From positions 1 through 64,000 of the forward strand of contig NZ_JAUOTN010000010.1 in the NCBI RefSeq assembly GCF_030546575.1: a DNA stretch of 64,000 nt, given 5' to 3'. How positions within the stretch are numbered: position 1 is the stretch's first letter; each line of letters opens with the position of its first letter. Origin of the DNA: Pontibacter coccineus. Its GTDB lineage: Bacteria; Bacteroidota; Bacteroidia; Cytophagales; Hymenobacteraceae. A model generated the notes under the pieces. It ran no database searches. It saw nothing but the letters and a program-made list of their open reading frames with translations, and had not been told where the DNA came from. Of the stretch, positions 26,038 through 35,908 are shown in pieces. The position numbers and the translations under genes were made by a program.

Positions 26038-27537
26038 ATGAGAAAAATCAATAAGATACTGGTAGCCAACCGTGGTGAAATCGCCCTGCGTGTCATGCGC
26101 TCTGCCAAAGAAATGGGTATCAGCACGGTAGCCATCTACAGCGAGGCCGACCGCAACGCCCTGCATGTGCGCTACGCCGACGAAGCCGTTTGCGTAGGCG
26201 GTCCCAAGTCAAATGAATCTTACCTGCGAGGCGATGTGATCATCGATGTCTGCAAACGACTGCAGGTAGATGCGATCCACCCGGGCTATGGCTTTCTTTC
26301 TGAGAACGCTAATTTTGCCCGTCAGGTGCAGGAAGCTGGTCTTATTTTCATCGGCCCTTCCCCCGAGGCCATCGAATTGATGGGTAGCAAACTGGCCGCC
26401 AAAGCTGCCGTAGCCAGGTATAAGATACCTATGGTGCCGGGCACAGAAGAAGCGATAACCGATGTCGAGGAAGCCAAAGTGATCGCCTCAAACGTTGGAT
26501 TCCCGATCCTGATCAAGGCCAGCGCCGGTGGCGGTGGCAAAGGGATGCGCGTGGTGGAAAGTGTGGAGGTGTTCGAAGAGCAGATGAAGTTGGCTGTCAG
26601 CGAAGCGACTTCCGCCTTTGGCGACGGCTCCGTATTTATCGAAAAATACATCGGTTCTCCCCGTCACATCGAAATACAGGTGCTGGGCGATACGCACGGC
26701 AACATCGTGCATTTGTTTGAGCGGGAGTGCTCCATCCAGCGCCGTCACCAGAAAGTGATCGAAGAAGCGCCTTCTGCAGTTCTTACTCCCGAACTGCGCG
26801 ATGAAATGGGCCGCTGCGCCGTGGACGTGGCCAAAGCCTGCGACTATGTTGGGGCTGGCACGGTAGAGTTCCTGGTGGATGAAAACCTGAACTTCTATTT
26901 CCTCGAAATGAATACCCGCCTGCAGGTAGAGCACCCGGTAACAGAGCAGATCACGGGCCTTGACCTGGTGAAAGAGCAGATTCTGATCGCAGAGGGCAAC
27001 CCACTGCATTTCCGTCAGGAAGACCTGCAGATAAACGGCCATGCGCTGGAGCTGCGGGTATACGCCGAAGACCCTGCCAACAACTTCTTGCCAGACATCG
27101 GTCGCCTGGAAACCTACGTGAGACCACAGGGACTTGGCGTACGCGTTGACGATGGCTTTGAGCAAGGCATGGACATTCCGATCTACTACGACCCGATGAT
27201 CGCGAAACTGGTGACGTTTGGGAAAGACCGCCAGGAAGCCATCGAAAAAATGCTCCGAGCGATTGACGAGTACAAGATCACAGGTATAGAGACCACACTT
27301 CCTTTTGGCAAATTTGTGCTGCAGCATGAGGCCTTCGTCTCCGGTAACTTCGACACCAAATTCATTGAGCGCTACTTTACCCCAAGTGTACTGGAGCCTA
27401 AGCCAACGGAAGATGCGGAAGAAATTTCGGCTGTACTGGCGGCAATGCTGTTAGGCAATAACAAACCCAAAGTGAGCGCGACGAGCACCGGCACTCAGAA
27501 CAGCACTGTTTTTAACTGGCGCAAAAACAGGGTATAA
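26038..27537 (+). CDS. accC: Acetyl-CoA carboxylase biotin carboxylase subunit
   Basis: A 499-residue ATP-grasp enzyme that carboxylates biotin for malonyl-CoA synthesis. Family landmarks run in order: INKILVANRGEIALRVMRSA at the N-terminus, YGFLSENANFA, the glycine-rich ATP loop ASAGGGGKGMRVV (about 161-173), the RDCSIQRR-like ECSIQRRHQKVIEEAPS, and EMNTRLQVEHPVTEQ, which carries the catalytic Glu/Arg. It is about 50 residues longer than E. coli AccC because of a low-complexity C-terminal tail. No accB is adjacent, so the carrier is encoded elsewhere. An alternative is the biotin carboxylase of another acyl-CoA carboxylase. Confidence 0.92.
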   Translation: MRKINKILVANRGEIALRVMRSAKEMGISTVAIYSEADRNALHVRYADEAVCVGGPKSNESYLRGDVIIDVCKRLQVDAIHPGYGFLSENANFARQVQEAGLIFIGPSPEAIELMGSKLAAKAAVARYKIPMVPGTEEAITDVEEAKVIASNVGFPILIKASAGGGGKGMRVVESVEVFEEQMKLAVSEATSAFGDGSVFIEKYIGSPRHIEIQVLGDTHGNIVHLFERECSIQRRHQKVIEEAPSAVLTPELRDEMGRCAVDVAKACDYVGAGTVEFLVDENLNFYFLEMNTRLQVEHPVTEQITGLDLVKEQILIAEGNPLHFRQEDLQINGHALELRVYAEDPANNFLPDIGRLETYVRPQGLGVRVDDGFEQGMDIPIYYDPMIAKLVTFGKDRQEAIEKMLRAIDEYKITGIETTLPFGKFVLQHEAFVSGNFDTKFIERYFTPSVLEPKPTEDAEEISAVLAAMLLGNNKPKVSATSTGTQNSTVFNWRKNRV

Positions 27538-27565
27538 TCAGGTATAGCCTAGCCTAATCATAAAT

Positions 27566-27605
27566 AAACAGAAGGGGCCGGTCAATTGACCGGCCCCTTC
27601 TGTTT
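27566..27605. terminator. Bidirectional terminator, 40-bp perfect palindrome
   Basis: The two 20-base halves (centre CAATTG at 27583-27588) are exact reverse complements, with AAACAG and CTGTTT at the ends. It separates the convergent accC and bshB1 genes. Confidence 0.85.
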
Positions 27606-27621
27606 ATGCTCTATTAAATAA

Positions 27622-28341
27622 TTAAACCAGATCAAAAAGATTGCGAACCCCTACTTGCTTGGCTGAGGTAAAGCCCTCGCCAAAGGTTACGCCAATGGCG
27701 TGACCATACTCACGGGCTCTGGATTCGATGAAGTCCAGGAACTCAGGCGATGAGATATAAGTGTTAGGCGAATTATCATCCGGGTTGTAAAACTGGGTTC
27801 GGAACGCCCGGATGGTTTCTAGCTTTTTCTCCCAATAAGGTGTCACATCCATCACAAAATCAGGCTTGATGTACCGGTCCTGTATGAAATTGTAGGTAGC
27901 CTTCGGGCGCCAGGCCTGCTGCTCCACCCCTGCATCATCCAGGGTCTTAATCATTTTGAGTCCAGCCAGGAAACAGGCCTCCGCCACCGCCGCCGCCCCC
28001 CGTCCGTGATCTGGATGACGGTCGTGCAGGGCATTCATCAATACAATGTAAGGCTGGTACTGCCGCACTTTGCGCACAATTTGCAGCTGATGTGCCTTGT
28101 CGTTGGCGAAAAAACCGTCCGCAAAGCCCAGGTTGTCACGCACGGAAAGCCCCATGATCCGGGCGGCGTCCTCTGCTTCTGCCAGGCGCTCTTCCGGTGT
28201 GCCGCGCGTGCCAAGCTCTCCACGCGTCAGGTCTACCACCCCCGCTTTTTTACCAGCTGCAATATGGGCGATCAGCGTTCCGGCACAGCCAAGCTCTACA
28301 TCATCCGGGTGTGCGGCAAAGGCAAGTATATCTAACTTCAT
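27622..28341 (-). CDS. bshB1: Bacillithiol biosynthesis deacetylase BshB1
   Basis: The 239-residue LmbE/PIG-L-fold zinc deacetylase removes acetate from GlcNAc-malate in bacillithiol synthesis. The zinc motif AHPDDVELGC is at about residues 9-18 and the second zinc/catalytic region HDRHPDHGRG at about 105-114. LTRGELGTRGT and FRTQFYN fit the BshB1 subfamily. The gene is followed at its 3' side by the palindromic terminator. It lies 14 bases downstream of an M23 peptidase gene. bshA and bshC are not in the window. Confidence 0.93.
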   Translation of the reverse strand: MKLDILAFAAHPDDVELGCAGTLIAHIAAGKKAGVVDLTRGELGTRGTPEERLAEAEDAARIMGLSVRDNLGFADGFFANDKAHQLQIVRKVRQYQPYIVLMNALHDRHPDHGRGAAAVAEACFLAGLKMIKTLDDAGVEQQAWRPKATYNFIQDRYIKPDFVMDVTPYWEKKLETIRAFRTQFYNPDDNSPNTYISSPEFLDFIESRAREYGHAIGVTFGEGFTSAKQVGVRNLFDLV

Positions 28342-28355
28342 TATCAGTTGCTTAC

Positions 28356-29402
28356 TTATTTGATTCGGAGCGAACGCCCAACTTTTAGGGTCGTACGTGC
28401 GCTAATCCCATTCAGTTTAGTGATCTGGCTAACAGAAACACCATAGCGCTTGGCTATACCTGACAGCGTATCGCCGCTCCGCACCTTGTGGTAGCTTGCT
28501 TTGCGTGAACCGCCACTGCTGCCCTTCGACTTGTTGTAATAATTGAATAGGGCCGACGTGATGACGAAGCTTTGTCCTTTGAGCAGGTAGTCCGGAAAGT
28601 CGTACATCAGTTCCGGATCCAGTGGGTTGCCCTGGTAGCGTACCTCGTAGTGCAGGTGTGGGCCTGAGCTACGGCCGGTGCTACCACCAAGACCGATCAC
28701 TTCGCCCGCCTTCACAAACTGTCCAGTCTCCGCAATGGTTCTACTCATGTGGCCGTAAAGTGTCTCCAAGCCGTTGTAATGGCGCAGCACGATGTAATTA
28801 CCATATCCACCGCCATCCCACTTGTTAATGCGTACGACCCCGTCAAAAGCGGCATAAATAGAGTCGCCGGTGTTGAGGTCGATGTCAGTGCCATAGTGCC
28901 AGCGATACCCTCTGTGGCCGAAACGGCTCGTCACAGGCGTTTTCTCCAAGGGCATTTTGTAATCGCGCTTGACCCTTGGGTCATACAGCGTTATATCCAC
29001 TGTGTCTTTTAACTGACGGCCATCCATACGGTAGGGATTGATGTTTCGGGTATCCCAAATGGCATAGTAGCCTGCAATTTTGATCCAGGTAGAGTCGATG
29101 AGCACCTCCTCTGACACTTCTACAATGTGCTGCTCCCCTAAGTCAAGTTCAGACGTGTCTTCACTGACAATGGAAAGCTGTTTCTTAGGGTTGAAGAAAA
29201 TAGACTTGCCGGCATCCGAATCATCCTCTGGAAACTCCTCGTATTTGATCAAAATGGTGGTGTCAGGTCGTACATAATCTATCTTTGGCGACTTTACCTT
29301 AAACAGATCTTTGACCTTTCCCTGTGCAAAGGCACTGCCGGTCCCCAGAACGAGACTAAGCAAAAAGAGTGCAATCGTAAGGGGTGCTTTATACTTTAGC
29401 AT
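28356..29402 (-). CDS. M23-family peptidoglycan endopeptidase with LysM domain
   Basis: I place the start at 29402 (348 residues) because the signal peptide MLKYKAPLTIALFLLSLVLG begins there. An upstream in-frame extension of 32 codons lacks such a feature. The LytM/M23 zinc site is complete: HYGTDIDL supplies HxxxD, and the HLHYEV motif supplies the HxH. GNYIVLRHYNGLETLYGHMSR is the central strand set. A C-terminal LysM covers about 300-345 (KVRSGDTLSGIAKRYGVS). The enzyme would cut peptide cross-links and bind glycan chains, acting in cell-wall growth or separation. It probably shares a transcript with bshB1. Confidence 0.92.
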   Translation of the reverse strand: MLKYKAPLTIALFLLSLVLGTGSAFAQGKVKDLFKVKSPKIDYVRPDTTILIKYEEFPEDDSDAGKSIFFNPKKQLSIVSEDTSELDLGEQHIVEVSEEVLIDSTWIKIAGYYAIWDTRNINPYRMDGRQLKDTVDITLYDPRVKRDYKMPLEKTPVTSRFGHRGYRWHYGTDIDLNTGDSIYAAFDGVVRINKWDGGGYGNYIVLRHYNGLETLYGHMSRTIAETGQFVKAGEVIGLGGSTGRSSGPHLHYEVRYQGNPLDPELMYDFPDYLLKGQSFVITSALFNYYNKSKGSSGGSRKASYHKVRSGDTLSGIAKRYGVSVSQITKLNGISARTTLKVGRSLRIK

Positions 29403-29536
29403 TGTATTGAATATTAGGCGGAGCAGATTCTTAAGCTCAATGTCGCAAAGTAAACTACAGCCACGCCATTTTATTGTGGTCATCTCCTGCCTCGTCAAAA
29501 CAAATTGCGCCTGACAGGTATAACAAGCTGGTAAAT

Positions 29537-30475
29537 TTAATGCAAATCCTGCGCAGACAGATAGCGTTCAGCGTCAAGGGCGGCCATGCAACCCGAACCG
29601 GCTGCTGTTACGGCCTGGCGGTAGGTAAAGTCCTGCACATCGCCGCAGGCAAACACGCCATCAATGTTGGTTTTGCTTGTGCCCGGGATCGTACGGATAT
29701 AACCGTTTTCATCCAGGTTCAGGTAGTCAGCGAAAATACCGGAGTTTGGCTGATGCCCGATCGCCACGAAAAAGCCCTTTACAGGAATCTCGCGCAACTC
29801 GTCCGTTAGTACATTGCGCACACGCACTCCATCCACAGCGTTTTCACCCAGGATGTCGTCCGTTACTGCGTTCCACAGTATCTCAATGTTTTTGGTTTTC
29901 TTCACCCGTTCCTGCATAATGGTAGAGGCACGCATCTCATCACGACGCACGATCATGTATACCTTGCTGCAGATGTTGGCAAGATAAGTTGCTTCTTCAG
30001 CTGCCGTGTCCCCGGCGCCCACAATCGCCACATCCTGCCCACGATAGAAGAAACCATCGCAAACGGCACAGGCGCTAACCCCGCTGCCATTCAGGCGGGC
30101 TTCTGACTCCATACCCAACCATTTGGCCGAAGCACCGGTGGAAATGATCACGGTATGCGCTTCAATTACCTTCTGTTCGTCAATTGTTACTTTGTGCGGC
30201 TGCGAAGAAAAGTCCACGGCTGTCGCGATGCCATACCTGACGTCGGTTCCGAAGCGCTCGGCCTGGCGCTTGAAGTCCTCCATCATCTGCGGGCCGTTGA
30301 TACCGTCCGGGTAGCCAGGGTAGTTCTCTACGTCATTGGTGATGGTAAGCTGGCCACCGGGCTGCAATCCCTGGTACAGCACGGGGTTAAGTCCGGCACG
30401 GGAAGCATAGATAGCTGCTGTATAACCAGCGGGGCCTGAGCCGATAATCAGGCATTTTACTTTTTCTATTTCCAT
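29537..30475 (-). CDS. trxB: Thioredoxin reductase
   Basis: A 312-residue low-molecular-weight flavoenzyme that reduces thioredoxin with NADPH. FAD motif GSGPAGYTAAIYASRAGL (about 12-29), redox pair CAVC in SGVSACAVCDG (about 136-139), NADPH motif VGAGDTAAEEA, and the C-terminal FAD stretch GVFACGDVQDFTYRQAVTAAGSG. The length is normal. It stands between the M23 gene and the sigma-factor gene, all on the minus strand. Whether it has a private promoter is unclear: TATACTTG at 30512-30505 is one mismatch from consensus. Confidence 0.96.
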   Translation of the reverse strand: MEIEKVKCLIIGSGPAGYTAAIYASRAGLNPVLYQGLQPGGQLTITNDVENYPGYPDGINGPQMMEDFKRQAERFGTDVRYGIATAVDFSSQPHKVTIDEQKVIEAHTVIISTGASAKWLGMESEARLNGSGVSACAVCDGFFYRGQDVAIVGAGDTAAEEATYLANICSKVYMIVRRDEMRASTIMQERVKKTKNIEILWNAVTDDILGENAVDGVRVRNVLTDELREIPVKGFFVAIGHQPNSGIFADYLNLDENGYIRTIPGTSKTNIDGVFACGDVQDFTYRQAVTAAGSGCMAALDAERYLSAQDLH

Positions 30476-30596
30476 GTTATGTGAGGCTTATTCGAAATTG
30501 GTTGCAAGTATACAAAAAATATGATGCTCTGCCTGCATACTTCCTGTGTTAATTAGTGCAAACCCGGCAGACGGCAGGTGTCCTTTGCCGGAAATG

Positions 30597-30630
30597 CAAA
30601 GAGCCCTGACCTTTCGGACAGGGCTCTTTG
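30597..30630 (-). terminator. Terminator of the sigma-factor gene
   Basis: CAAAGAGCCCTG (30597-30608) and CAGGGCTCTTTG (30619-30630) form a 12-bp stem with a 10-base loop just after the stop codon. The T-run is short (TTTG), so it may act partly as a transcript-end stabiliser. Confidence 0.7.
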
Positions 30631-30646
30631 TAGTGATTTTGTGGGC

Positions 30647-31510
30647 TTAACCGAGGTAAGGCTTCAGTGCTTTGCTTCTGGAAGTATGACGCAGTCTGCG
30701 GATAGCTTTCTCCTTGATTTGGCGAACACGCTCACGGGTCAGGTTGAACTTCTCTCCGATCTCCTCCAGCGTCAGCGAATGCTCACCGTTCAGACCAAAG
30801 TAAAGCGTGATCACATCAGCTTCCCGTTTAGTAAGGGTAGAAAGGGCACGCTGCACTTCTTTGCGAAGCGAGTCGTTCATCAGACCTGTGTCAGGTGATT
30901 CTTCGTCTTCGTTCTCCAGCACATCCAGCAGGCGGTTTTCCTCACCCTGCACAAACGGAGCGTCTACTGATACGTGACGTCCGGAGATCTTGAGCGTGTC
31001 AACCACTTCTGCAGTTGTCAGTTCGAGCACCTCTGCGATCTCCTCAGGAGATGGTTCGCGCTCAAACTTCTGCTCCAGTTCAGAAAATGACTTTGAAATC
31101 TTGTTAAGAGAACCAACACGGTTCAGCGGCAGACGCACAATACGAGACTGCTCGGCAAGTGCCTGCAGAATAGACTGACGGATCCACCAAACTGCATATG
31201 AGATGAACTTAAAACCTCTTGTTTCATCGAAACGCTTGGCCGCTTTGATCAGACCCAGGTTTCCCTCGTTGATAAGGTCGCCTAATGATAGGCCCTGGTT
31301 CTGGTACTGCTTGGCCACCGACACAACGAAACGCAAGTTGGCTTTGGTCAACTTCTCAAGTGCAAACTGATCTCCCTCTTTGATTCTCTGAGCAAGTGAT
31401 ACCTCCTCATCCGGCGTAAGCAAATCGACTTTACCAATCTCCTGAAGGTACTTGTCCAGCGACTGGCTTTCGCGGTTGGTGATCTGTTTGCTTATCTTGA
31501 GTTGTCTCAT
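30647..31510 (-). CDS. rpoD: Primary RNA polymerase sigma factor (RpoD/SigA family)
   Basis: A 287-residue sigma-70 protein lacking region 1.1, as is normal for Bacteroidota. Region 1.2 reads [18 protein letters not shown]. Region 2 contains [34 protein letters not shown] and the -10-recognition part [14 protein letters not shown]. Region 4 holds [29 protein letters not shown], the helix-turn-helix for upstream recognition. It would direct transcription from the TAnnTTTG promoters seen in this window. It has its own promoter (TTG-N20-GAACTTTG) and a hairpin at the 3' end. Confidence 0.95.
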   Translation of the reverse strand: MRQLKISKQITNRESQSLDKYLQEIGKVDLLTPDEEVSLAQRIKEGDQFALEKLTKANLRFVVSVAKQYQNQGLSLGDLINEGNLGLIKAAKRFDETRGFKFISYAVWWIRQSILQALAEQSRIVRLPLNRVGSLNKISKSFSELEQKFEREPSPEEIAEVLELTTAEVVDTLKISGRHVSVDAPFVQGEENRLLDVLENEDEESPDTGLMNDSLRKEVQRALSTLTKREADVITLYFGLNGEHSLTLEEIGEKFNLTRERVRQIKEKAIRRLRHTSRSKALKPYLG

Positions 31511-31584
31511 CAGAGTATGTTGTTATTACAAAAAATGTGAAAATCTTAATTCCGGGCTCGGAGTGGTAACATCAGAAAATCGCG

Positions 31585-31615
31585 CAAAGTTCTTACATTT
31601 TAAGATTAAAATCAA
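31585..31615 (-). promoter_or_regulatory. Promoter of the sigma-factor gene
   Basis: On the minus strand TTG (31615-31613), 20 bases, GAACTTTG (31592-31585). The -7 element has one mismatch to TAnnTTTG and the spacing is ideal. Confidence 0.5.
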
Positions 31616-31642
31616 GAAGCTTTTACGCCACGGCAAAACATA

Positions 31643-31690
31643 ATACTCCTGACGCCACTCCGCCTTATACGGAACGGGCATCAGGAGTAT
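31643..31690 (-). terminator. Terminator downstream of pnp
   Basis: ATACTCCTGA (31643-31652) pairs with TCAGGAGTAT (31681-31690), with further partial pairing inside. It begins 13 bases beyond the pnp stop codon at 31703. Confidence 0.7.
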
Positions 31691-31702
31691 AAGATTTTAG
31701 GA

Positions 31703-33847
31703 TTATTGTTGCGCTTCTGCGCCTGGCTTAGGAAGAATAGCCTTGCGTGACAGCTTAAACTTACCAGTTTTCTTGTCTACGTCGATCAGTTTCACCTTCA
31801 CTTCTTCGCCTATCTCCAGCACGCCGTCCATGGTCTCGAGGCGCTCGTGCTTGATTTCGGAAATGTGCAGCAAACCGTCTTTGCCTGCCATGAACTCTAC
31901 GAAGGCTCCGTAAGGCTGGATGGATTTCACTTTTCCAATGTAAACCTCTCCTATCTCAGGCTGTGCCACGATCCCTTTGATCTTGCTCACGGCACTGTTC
32001 ATAGATTCCTGGTTACTGGCGAAAATGTTCACATGGCCTTTTTCGTTCTTCTCTTCGATGATGATCGTAGCACCTGTGTCTTTCTGGATCTGCTGAATTA
32101 CCTTTCCGCCTGGTCCGATCACAGCACCGATGAACTCCTTGTCGATAACGATGTTGAATGAACGTGGCGTGTGCGGCTTGTAGTCAACGTTAGGTGAAGA
32201 TATGGTCTTGTTCATCTCATTGAGGATGTGAAGACGACCTTCTCTTGCCTGAGCAAGTGCCTGGCTCAACACATCGTGCGACAAGCCCTGTACTTTGATG
32301 TCCATCTGGCAGGCCGTGATACCTTTGCTGGTACCAGCCACTTTAAAGTCCATGTCACCCAAGTGGTCTTCGTCGCCCAGGATGTCAGAAAGAACAGCAA
32401 AATTGCCTGTGCTCTCGTCCGTGATCAAGCCCATGGCTATACCTGAAACGCCATCCTTAACAGGAACACCAGCATCCATCAGGGCCAGTGAACCGGCACA
32501 TACGGTCGCCATGGAAGAAGAACCATTAGACTCCAAAATGTCCGACACGATACGGATAGTGTATGGGTTCTCAGAATCTGCAGGGAGCACTTTCTTAAGC
32601 GCTCTGAGTGCCAGGTTACCATGACCGATCTCACGACGGCCAGGACCTCTGTTTGGCTTTACCTCACCTGTTGAGAAAGCTGGGAAGTTGTAATGCAGCA
32701 AAAACTTGTTGTATCCGGATACCATCGCACTGTCGATCATCTGCTCGTCTAGCTTAGTACCCAGCGTTACTGTAGTCAGAGATTGTGTCTCACCGCGTGT
32801 GAAAACGGCAGAGCCGTGCGTAGCTGGCAGGTAGTTGATCTCTGACCAGATAGGGCGGATCTCATTCAGCTGACGGCCATCTAGACGCACACGGTCATTG
32901 AGGATCATCTTGCGAACGGCGTCTTTCTCTACGTCGTGGTAGTAGGTCTTGATCAGGCCCATGTCATAGCCATGGTCCTCACCCAGCGACTCTACGAATT
33001 CATTCAACACAGCAGCGAAGCCTTCCTTGCGCTCAGACTTGTTGGCTCTGCCGCGCTTGGCAACTTCATAAGCCTTGTCGTAAGTGGCAGCGTATACCTT
33101 CTGACGCAACTCGTTGTCGTGTGTTTCGTGTGAGTACTCGCGTTTCTGCAGTTTGCCAACCATTTCGGCTAGCTCCATCTGCGCCTGGCACTGTACCTTA
33201 ATGGCTTCGTGTGCGAAAGCGATTGCTTCGAGCATCTCTTCTTCAGAAACCTCGTTCATTTCGCCTTCAACCATCGCCACGCTGTCGATTGAGCCACCCA
33301 CAATCATGTCGATGTCTGCGCTCTTCTGGTCAGAAGCTTTTGGGTTGATAACAAACTGACCGTCGATACGCGCTACGCGAACTTCAGAAATAGGTCCGTT
33401 GAAAGGAATATCAGAAACTGCCAGCGCTGCAGAAGCTGCCAGGGCGGCAAGCGCATCCGGCAAAATCTCAGCATCAGCAGAGATCATATTTATCGTCATC
33501 TGCGTTTCGGCATGGTAGTCGCCCGGGAACATGGGGCGCAGGATACGGTCTACCAAACGGGAAATCAGAATTTCGTAGTCAGAAAGGCGTGCTTCTCTTT
33601 TGAGGAAGCCACCCGGAATCTTGCCAGAAGAAGCAAACTTCTCCTGATAGTCTACAGAAAGGGGCAGAAAGTCAACTCCCTCACGGGCTTCTTTGTTAGA
33701 AACAACAGCTGCCAGTAACATGGTGTTACCCATTTTCACTACGACAGATCCGTCGGCCTGCTTGGCTAATTTACCAGTTTCAATAATGATCTCCCGGCCA
33801 TCCGGAAGAAAGATTGTTTTTGTGATCGCGTTTTGTGACATCTTCAA
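31703..33847 (-). CDS. pnp: Polyribonucleotide nucleotidyltransferase (PNPase)
   Basis: A 714-residue phosphorolytic 3'-5' exoribonuclease. Two RNase PH-like domains are evident (GRKxx-type [25 protein letters not shown] at the start; [28 protein letters not shown] in the second core). A KH domain follows ([19 protein letters not shown], about 555-615), then a C-terminal S1 domain ([27 protein letters not shown], about 625-695). It acts in mRNA turnover as part of a degradosome. It lies downstream of rpsO as in many bacteria, although a hairpin separates the two genes. Confidence 0.97.
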   Translation of the reverse strand: MKMSQNAITKTIFLPDGREIIIETGKLAKQADGSVVVKMGNTMLLAAVVSNKEAREGVDFLPLSVDYQEKFASSGKIPGGFLKREARLSDYEILISRLVDRILRPMFPGDYHAETQMTINMISADAEILPDALAALAASAALAVSDIPFNGPISEVRVARIDGQFVINPKASDQKSADIDMIVGGSIDSVAMVEGEMNEVSEEEMLEAIAFAHEAIKVQCQAQMELAEMVGKLQKREYSHETHDNELRQKVYAATYDKAYEVAKRGRANKSERKEGFAAVLNEFVESLGEDHGYDMGLIKTYYHDVEKDAVRKMILNDRVRLDGRQLNEIRPIWSEINYLPATHGSAVFTRGETQSLTTVTLGTKLDEQMIDSAMVSGYNKFLLHYNFPAFSTGEVKPNRGPGRREIGHGNLALRALKKVLPADSENPYTIRIVSDILESNGSSSMATVCAGSLALMDAGVPVKDGVSGIAMGLITDESTGNFAVLSDILGDEDHLGDMDFKVAGTSKGITACQMDIKVQGLSHDVLSQALAQAREGRLHILNEMNKTISSPNVDYKPHTPRSFNIVIDKEFIGAVIGPGGKVIQQIQKDTGATIIIEEKNEKGHVNIFASNQESMNSAVSKIKGIVAQPEIGEVYIGKVKSIQPYGAFVEFMAGKDGLLHISEIKHERLETMDGVLEIGEEVKVKLIDVDKKTGKFKLSRKAILPKPGAEAQQ

Positions 33848-33942
33848 TTATTATTTTTTAGCATCAAATAGAACAGCGCTACCGTTTGCAGCCGCTGCTG
33901 GGGTACTGGCAAAGAGGAAGGGGAATATAAAGAGGAATAGAA

Positions 33943-33979
33943 AAAAATAGGGAATCCCTGTCAGAAATTCCCTATTTTT
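33943..33979. terminator. Hairpin between rpsO and pnp
   Basis: AAAAATAGGGAAT (33943-33955) and ATTCCCTATTTTT (33967-33979) form a 13-bp stem with A/T-rich ends suited to termination in either direction. It lies 9 bases past the rpsO stop. Confidence 0.8.
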
Positions 33980-33987
33980 CTATAAGC

Positions 33988-34263
33988 TTATTTACGGATA
34001 CCAAGCTCGGCGATGATCGCTCTGTATCTTTCAATGTCATTTTTCTGCAGGTAGTTCAGAAGTCTTCTTCTTTTACCTACCAGCTTAAGAAGACCAAGAC
34101 GAGTGCCGAAGTCTTTCTTATGAACCTTCAGGTGCTCTGTCAGATCAGCAATGCGCGTAGTGAACAGCGCGATCTGGCCTTCTGCAGAACCTGTGTCTGT
34201 TTTAGACTTGGTCAGGCTATGCTTTTCAAAAATTTCTTGTTTCGCTTCAGTAGTTAATTTCAT
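33988..34263 (-). CDS. rpsO: 30S ribosomal protein S15
   Basis: A 91-residue primary 16S rRNA-binding protein. Recognisable parts are [63 protein letters not shown] and the C-terminal [12 protein letters not shown]. The length matches the family (about 89). It is expressed from a TAnnTTTG promoter 57 bases upstream and ends at a hairpin ahead of pnp. Confidence 0.97.
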   Translation of the reverse strand: MKLTTEAKQEIFEKHSLTKSKTDTGSAEGQIALFTTRIADLTEHLKVHKKDFGTRLGLLKLVGKRRRLLNYLQKNDIERYRAIIAELGIRK

Positions 34264-34319
34264 TGCGTATAAAAAATATCAATCTGTTATAATCAGTGGA
34301 TAGTTTCCCGTATAAGCCG

Positions 34320-34327
34320 CAAAGTTA
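34320..34327 (-). promoter_or_regulatory. rpsO promoter -7 element
   Basis: On the minus strand TAACTTTG (34327-34320) is an exact TAnnTTTG match. The upstream region is very AT-rich, but no TTG stands at 17-23 bases. Confidence 0.5.
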
Positions 34328-34380
34328 AATAAAATATCTATATTAAAAAACTTTTTGCAGCGAGTTATTTTGGCGCAGCG

Positions 34381-35808
34381 CTATATTTTGCTGCGCTTTA
34401 AACGGGTCATCAGTTTGCGCCAGAAGTCTATTTCGAGCAGGCTAGAGTCGTTCTGTGCCTGGTAGAGGAAGAACATGCCTATCGGCAGCAGGATGGCGTT
34501 CGCGCCCCACATTCCTGCCTCCACCGAGATCAGCCCCTCCCGAGCCCACTTCTCTCCCAGTATGCCCAGCACATACATCACGATAAAGAACATTATGGAA
34601 ATGATCACGGGTACGCCCAGGCCCCCTTTTTTAATGATAGCTCCCAGCGGCGCTCCGATCAGAAACATGATCACGATGGCGAAGGACTGAGTATACTTGC
34701 GCCATATCTCAATTTCGTAGTTGTTCGCGTCCCGGTTTAGCGTTGTCACACGCTCTCTGTAGCTATCCGTAAAGCTCTTCACGTTGCGGGCTTTATTGGC
34801 TGCTGTCAGCATGACGTCCGCCGTAATGGGTGGCAGTGTCTTTTTCTCATGCACAGAGTCTGGCAGCACTTTGGTGAGCGGCAAGCCGTTCTTCACCTGC
34901 CCCGTATCCGCTTTGAAATACATGTAAAACGGATCCACATTCGGGGCGTACAGCCGACGCTCCCGCGCACCGGAGTTACGCAGCGAGTCTGTCACCGACG
35001 TCAGCTGCCCGATGTTCTTCATCATCTTATTGTCTGAAAAAAGCTCTTCACGGGTGCGACCCAGCTCAAAAGACGCCAGACTGAAAATGATTTTGGTGGC
35101 ATCAAACTTTTCGCGCACAAACTGCTCTGATGAATTTCGGAATCCCCCGTTATTCTGATCGACGTAGGTATTGCCGCGGAACAATTCGAGAATAAGGTAA
35201 TTGTCATTGTATTCGGTATACATCTGACCCGAGTCAGCCAGTATCACGGTGGTGTTGTTGCCGCCCTTGGAGTGGTCATAGATCATGATGTCGCGCAGGG
35301 AGCGGCCATCGTTCAGTTTCTCGTTGATCTTGATGCTATAGCCAGGCAAGCCGTTGTAAAAAGCTCCTTCCTTGAAGTTCATAGCCGGCTTTTTCTGCCT
35401 GATGTCCCATAGCAGACTATAGGCCTTCAGGTTCGCCTTCGGAACCACGTAATTGTTGAAAAAGAAAGCCCCGATGGAAAGCGCGATCACAAAAAAGGCG
35501 ACAGGACGCAAAATACGCGGCAGAGCCACACCTGACGTTTTGATGGCAGTAAGCTCGTGGTGCTCCCCCAGCGTACCGAAGGTCATCAGAGCCGAAAGCA
35601 AAACTGCGAGCGGCAGTGCTACCGGCGCCATGTTGATGCTGAAATAAAACAGCAGCTCTGCAAAAACATCGTATCCCAGGTCCTTTCCTACCAGTTCATC
35701 AAGGTATTTGAGCATATACTGCGTGAGCAGAATAAACTCCACGATGGCAAACGTGAGGAAGAAAGGGCCGGCAAATGATTTAAGTATTAGCTTATCTAGT
35801 TTCTTCAT
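34381..35808 (-). CDS. LptF/LptG-family permease (YjgP/YjgQ)
   Basis: I use the ATG at 35808 (475 residues, MKKLDKLILKSFAGPFF). The open frame extends three codons further to a TTG. Transmembrane helices lie near 13-35 (FFLTFAIVEFILLTQYML), 60-85, 105-125, then a large periplasmic jellyroll-like domain (about 130-330). Three or so helices follow (FAIVIMFLIGAPLGAIIKKGG, VPVIISIMFFIVMYVLGILG). This is the architecture of the LPS-export permease subunits LptF/LptG, which with LptB extract LPS from the inner membrane. Which of the two it is cannot be told here. It has a promoter in the gap before it. Confidence 0.9.
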   Translation of the reverse strand: MKKLDKLILKSFAGPFFLTFAIVEFILLTQYMLKYLDELVGKDLGYDVFAELLFYFSINMAPVALPLAVLLSALMTFGTLGEHHELTAIKTSGVALPRILRPVAFFVIALSIGAFFFNNYVVPKANLKAYSLLWDIRQKKPAMNFKEGAFYNGLPGYSIKINEKLNDGRSLRDIMIYDHSKGGNNTTVILADSGQMYTEYNDNYLILELFRGNTYVDQNNGGFRNSSEQFVREKFDATKIIFSLASFELGRTREELFSDNKMMKNIGQLTSVTDSLRNSGARERRLYAPNVDPFYMYFKADTGQVKNGLPLTKVLPDSVHEKKTLPPITADVMLTAANKARNVKSFTDSYRERVTTLNRDANNYEIEIWRKYTQSFAIVIMFLIGAPLGAIIKKGGLGVPVIISIMFFIVMYVLGILGEKWAREGLISVEAGMWGANAILLPIGMFFLYQAQNDSSLLEIDFWRKLMTRLKRSKI

Positions 35809-35879
35809 GTGGGCCAATTGGCATGCGGGCGTCAGAAAACCCGGTTAATTTCTCTAACACCGGACTTTCAAAAATCGTG

Positions 35880-35887
35880 CAAAGATA
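35880..35887 (-). promoter_or_regulatory. Promoter -7 element before the LptF/G gene
   Basis: On the minus strand TATCTTTG (35887-35880) is an exact TAnnTTTG match, 71 bases ahead of the chosen ATG. Confidence 0.45.
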
Positions 35888-35908
35888 AGCCTTTGGAGCT
35901 AAGATGTG

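Noticed and set aside
26488-27327. 279-residue minus-strand frame within accC
   Set aside because: accC is a textbook biotin carboxylase over the same bases. The antisense frame has no start context or family pattern.
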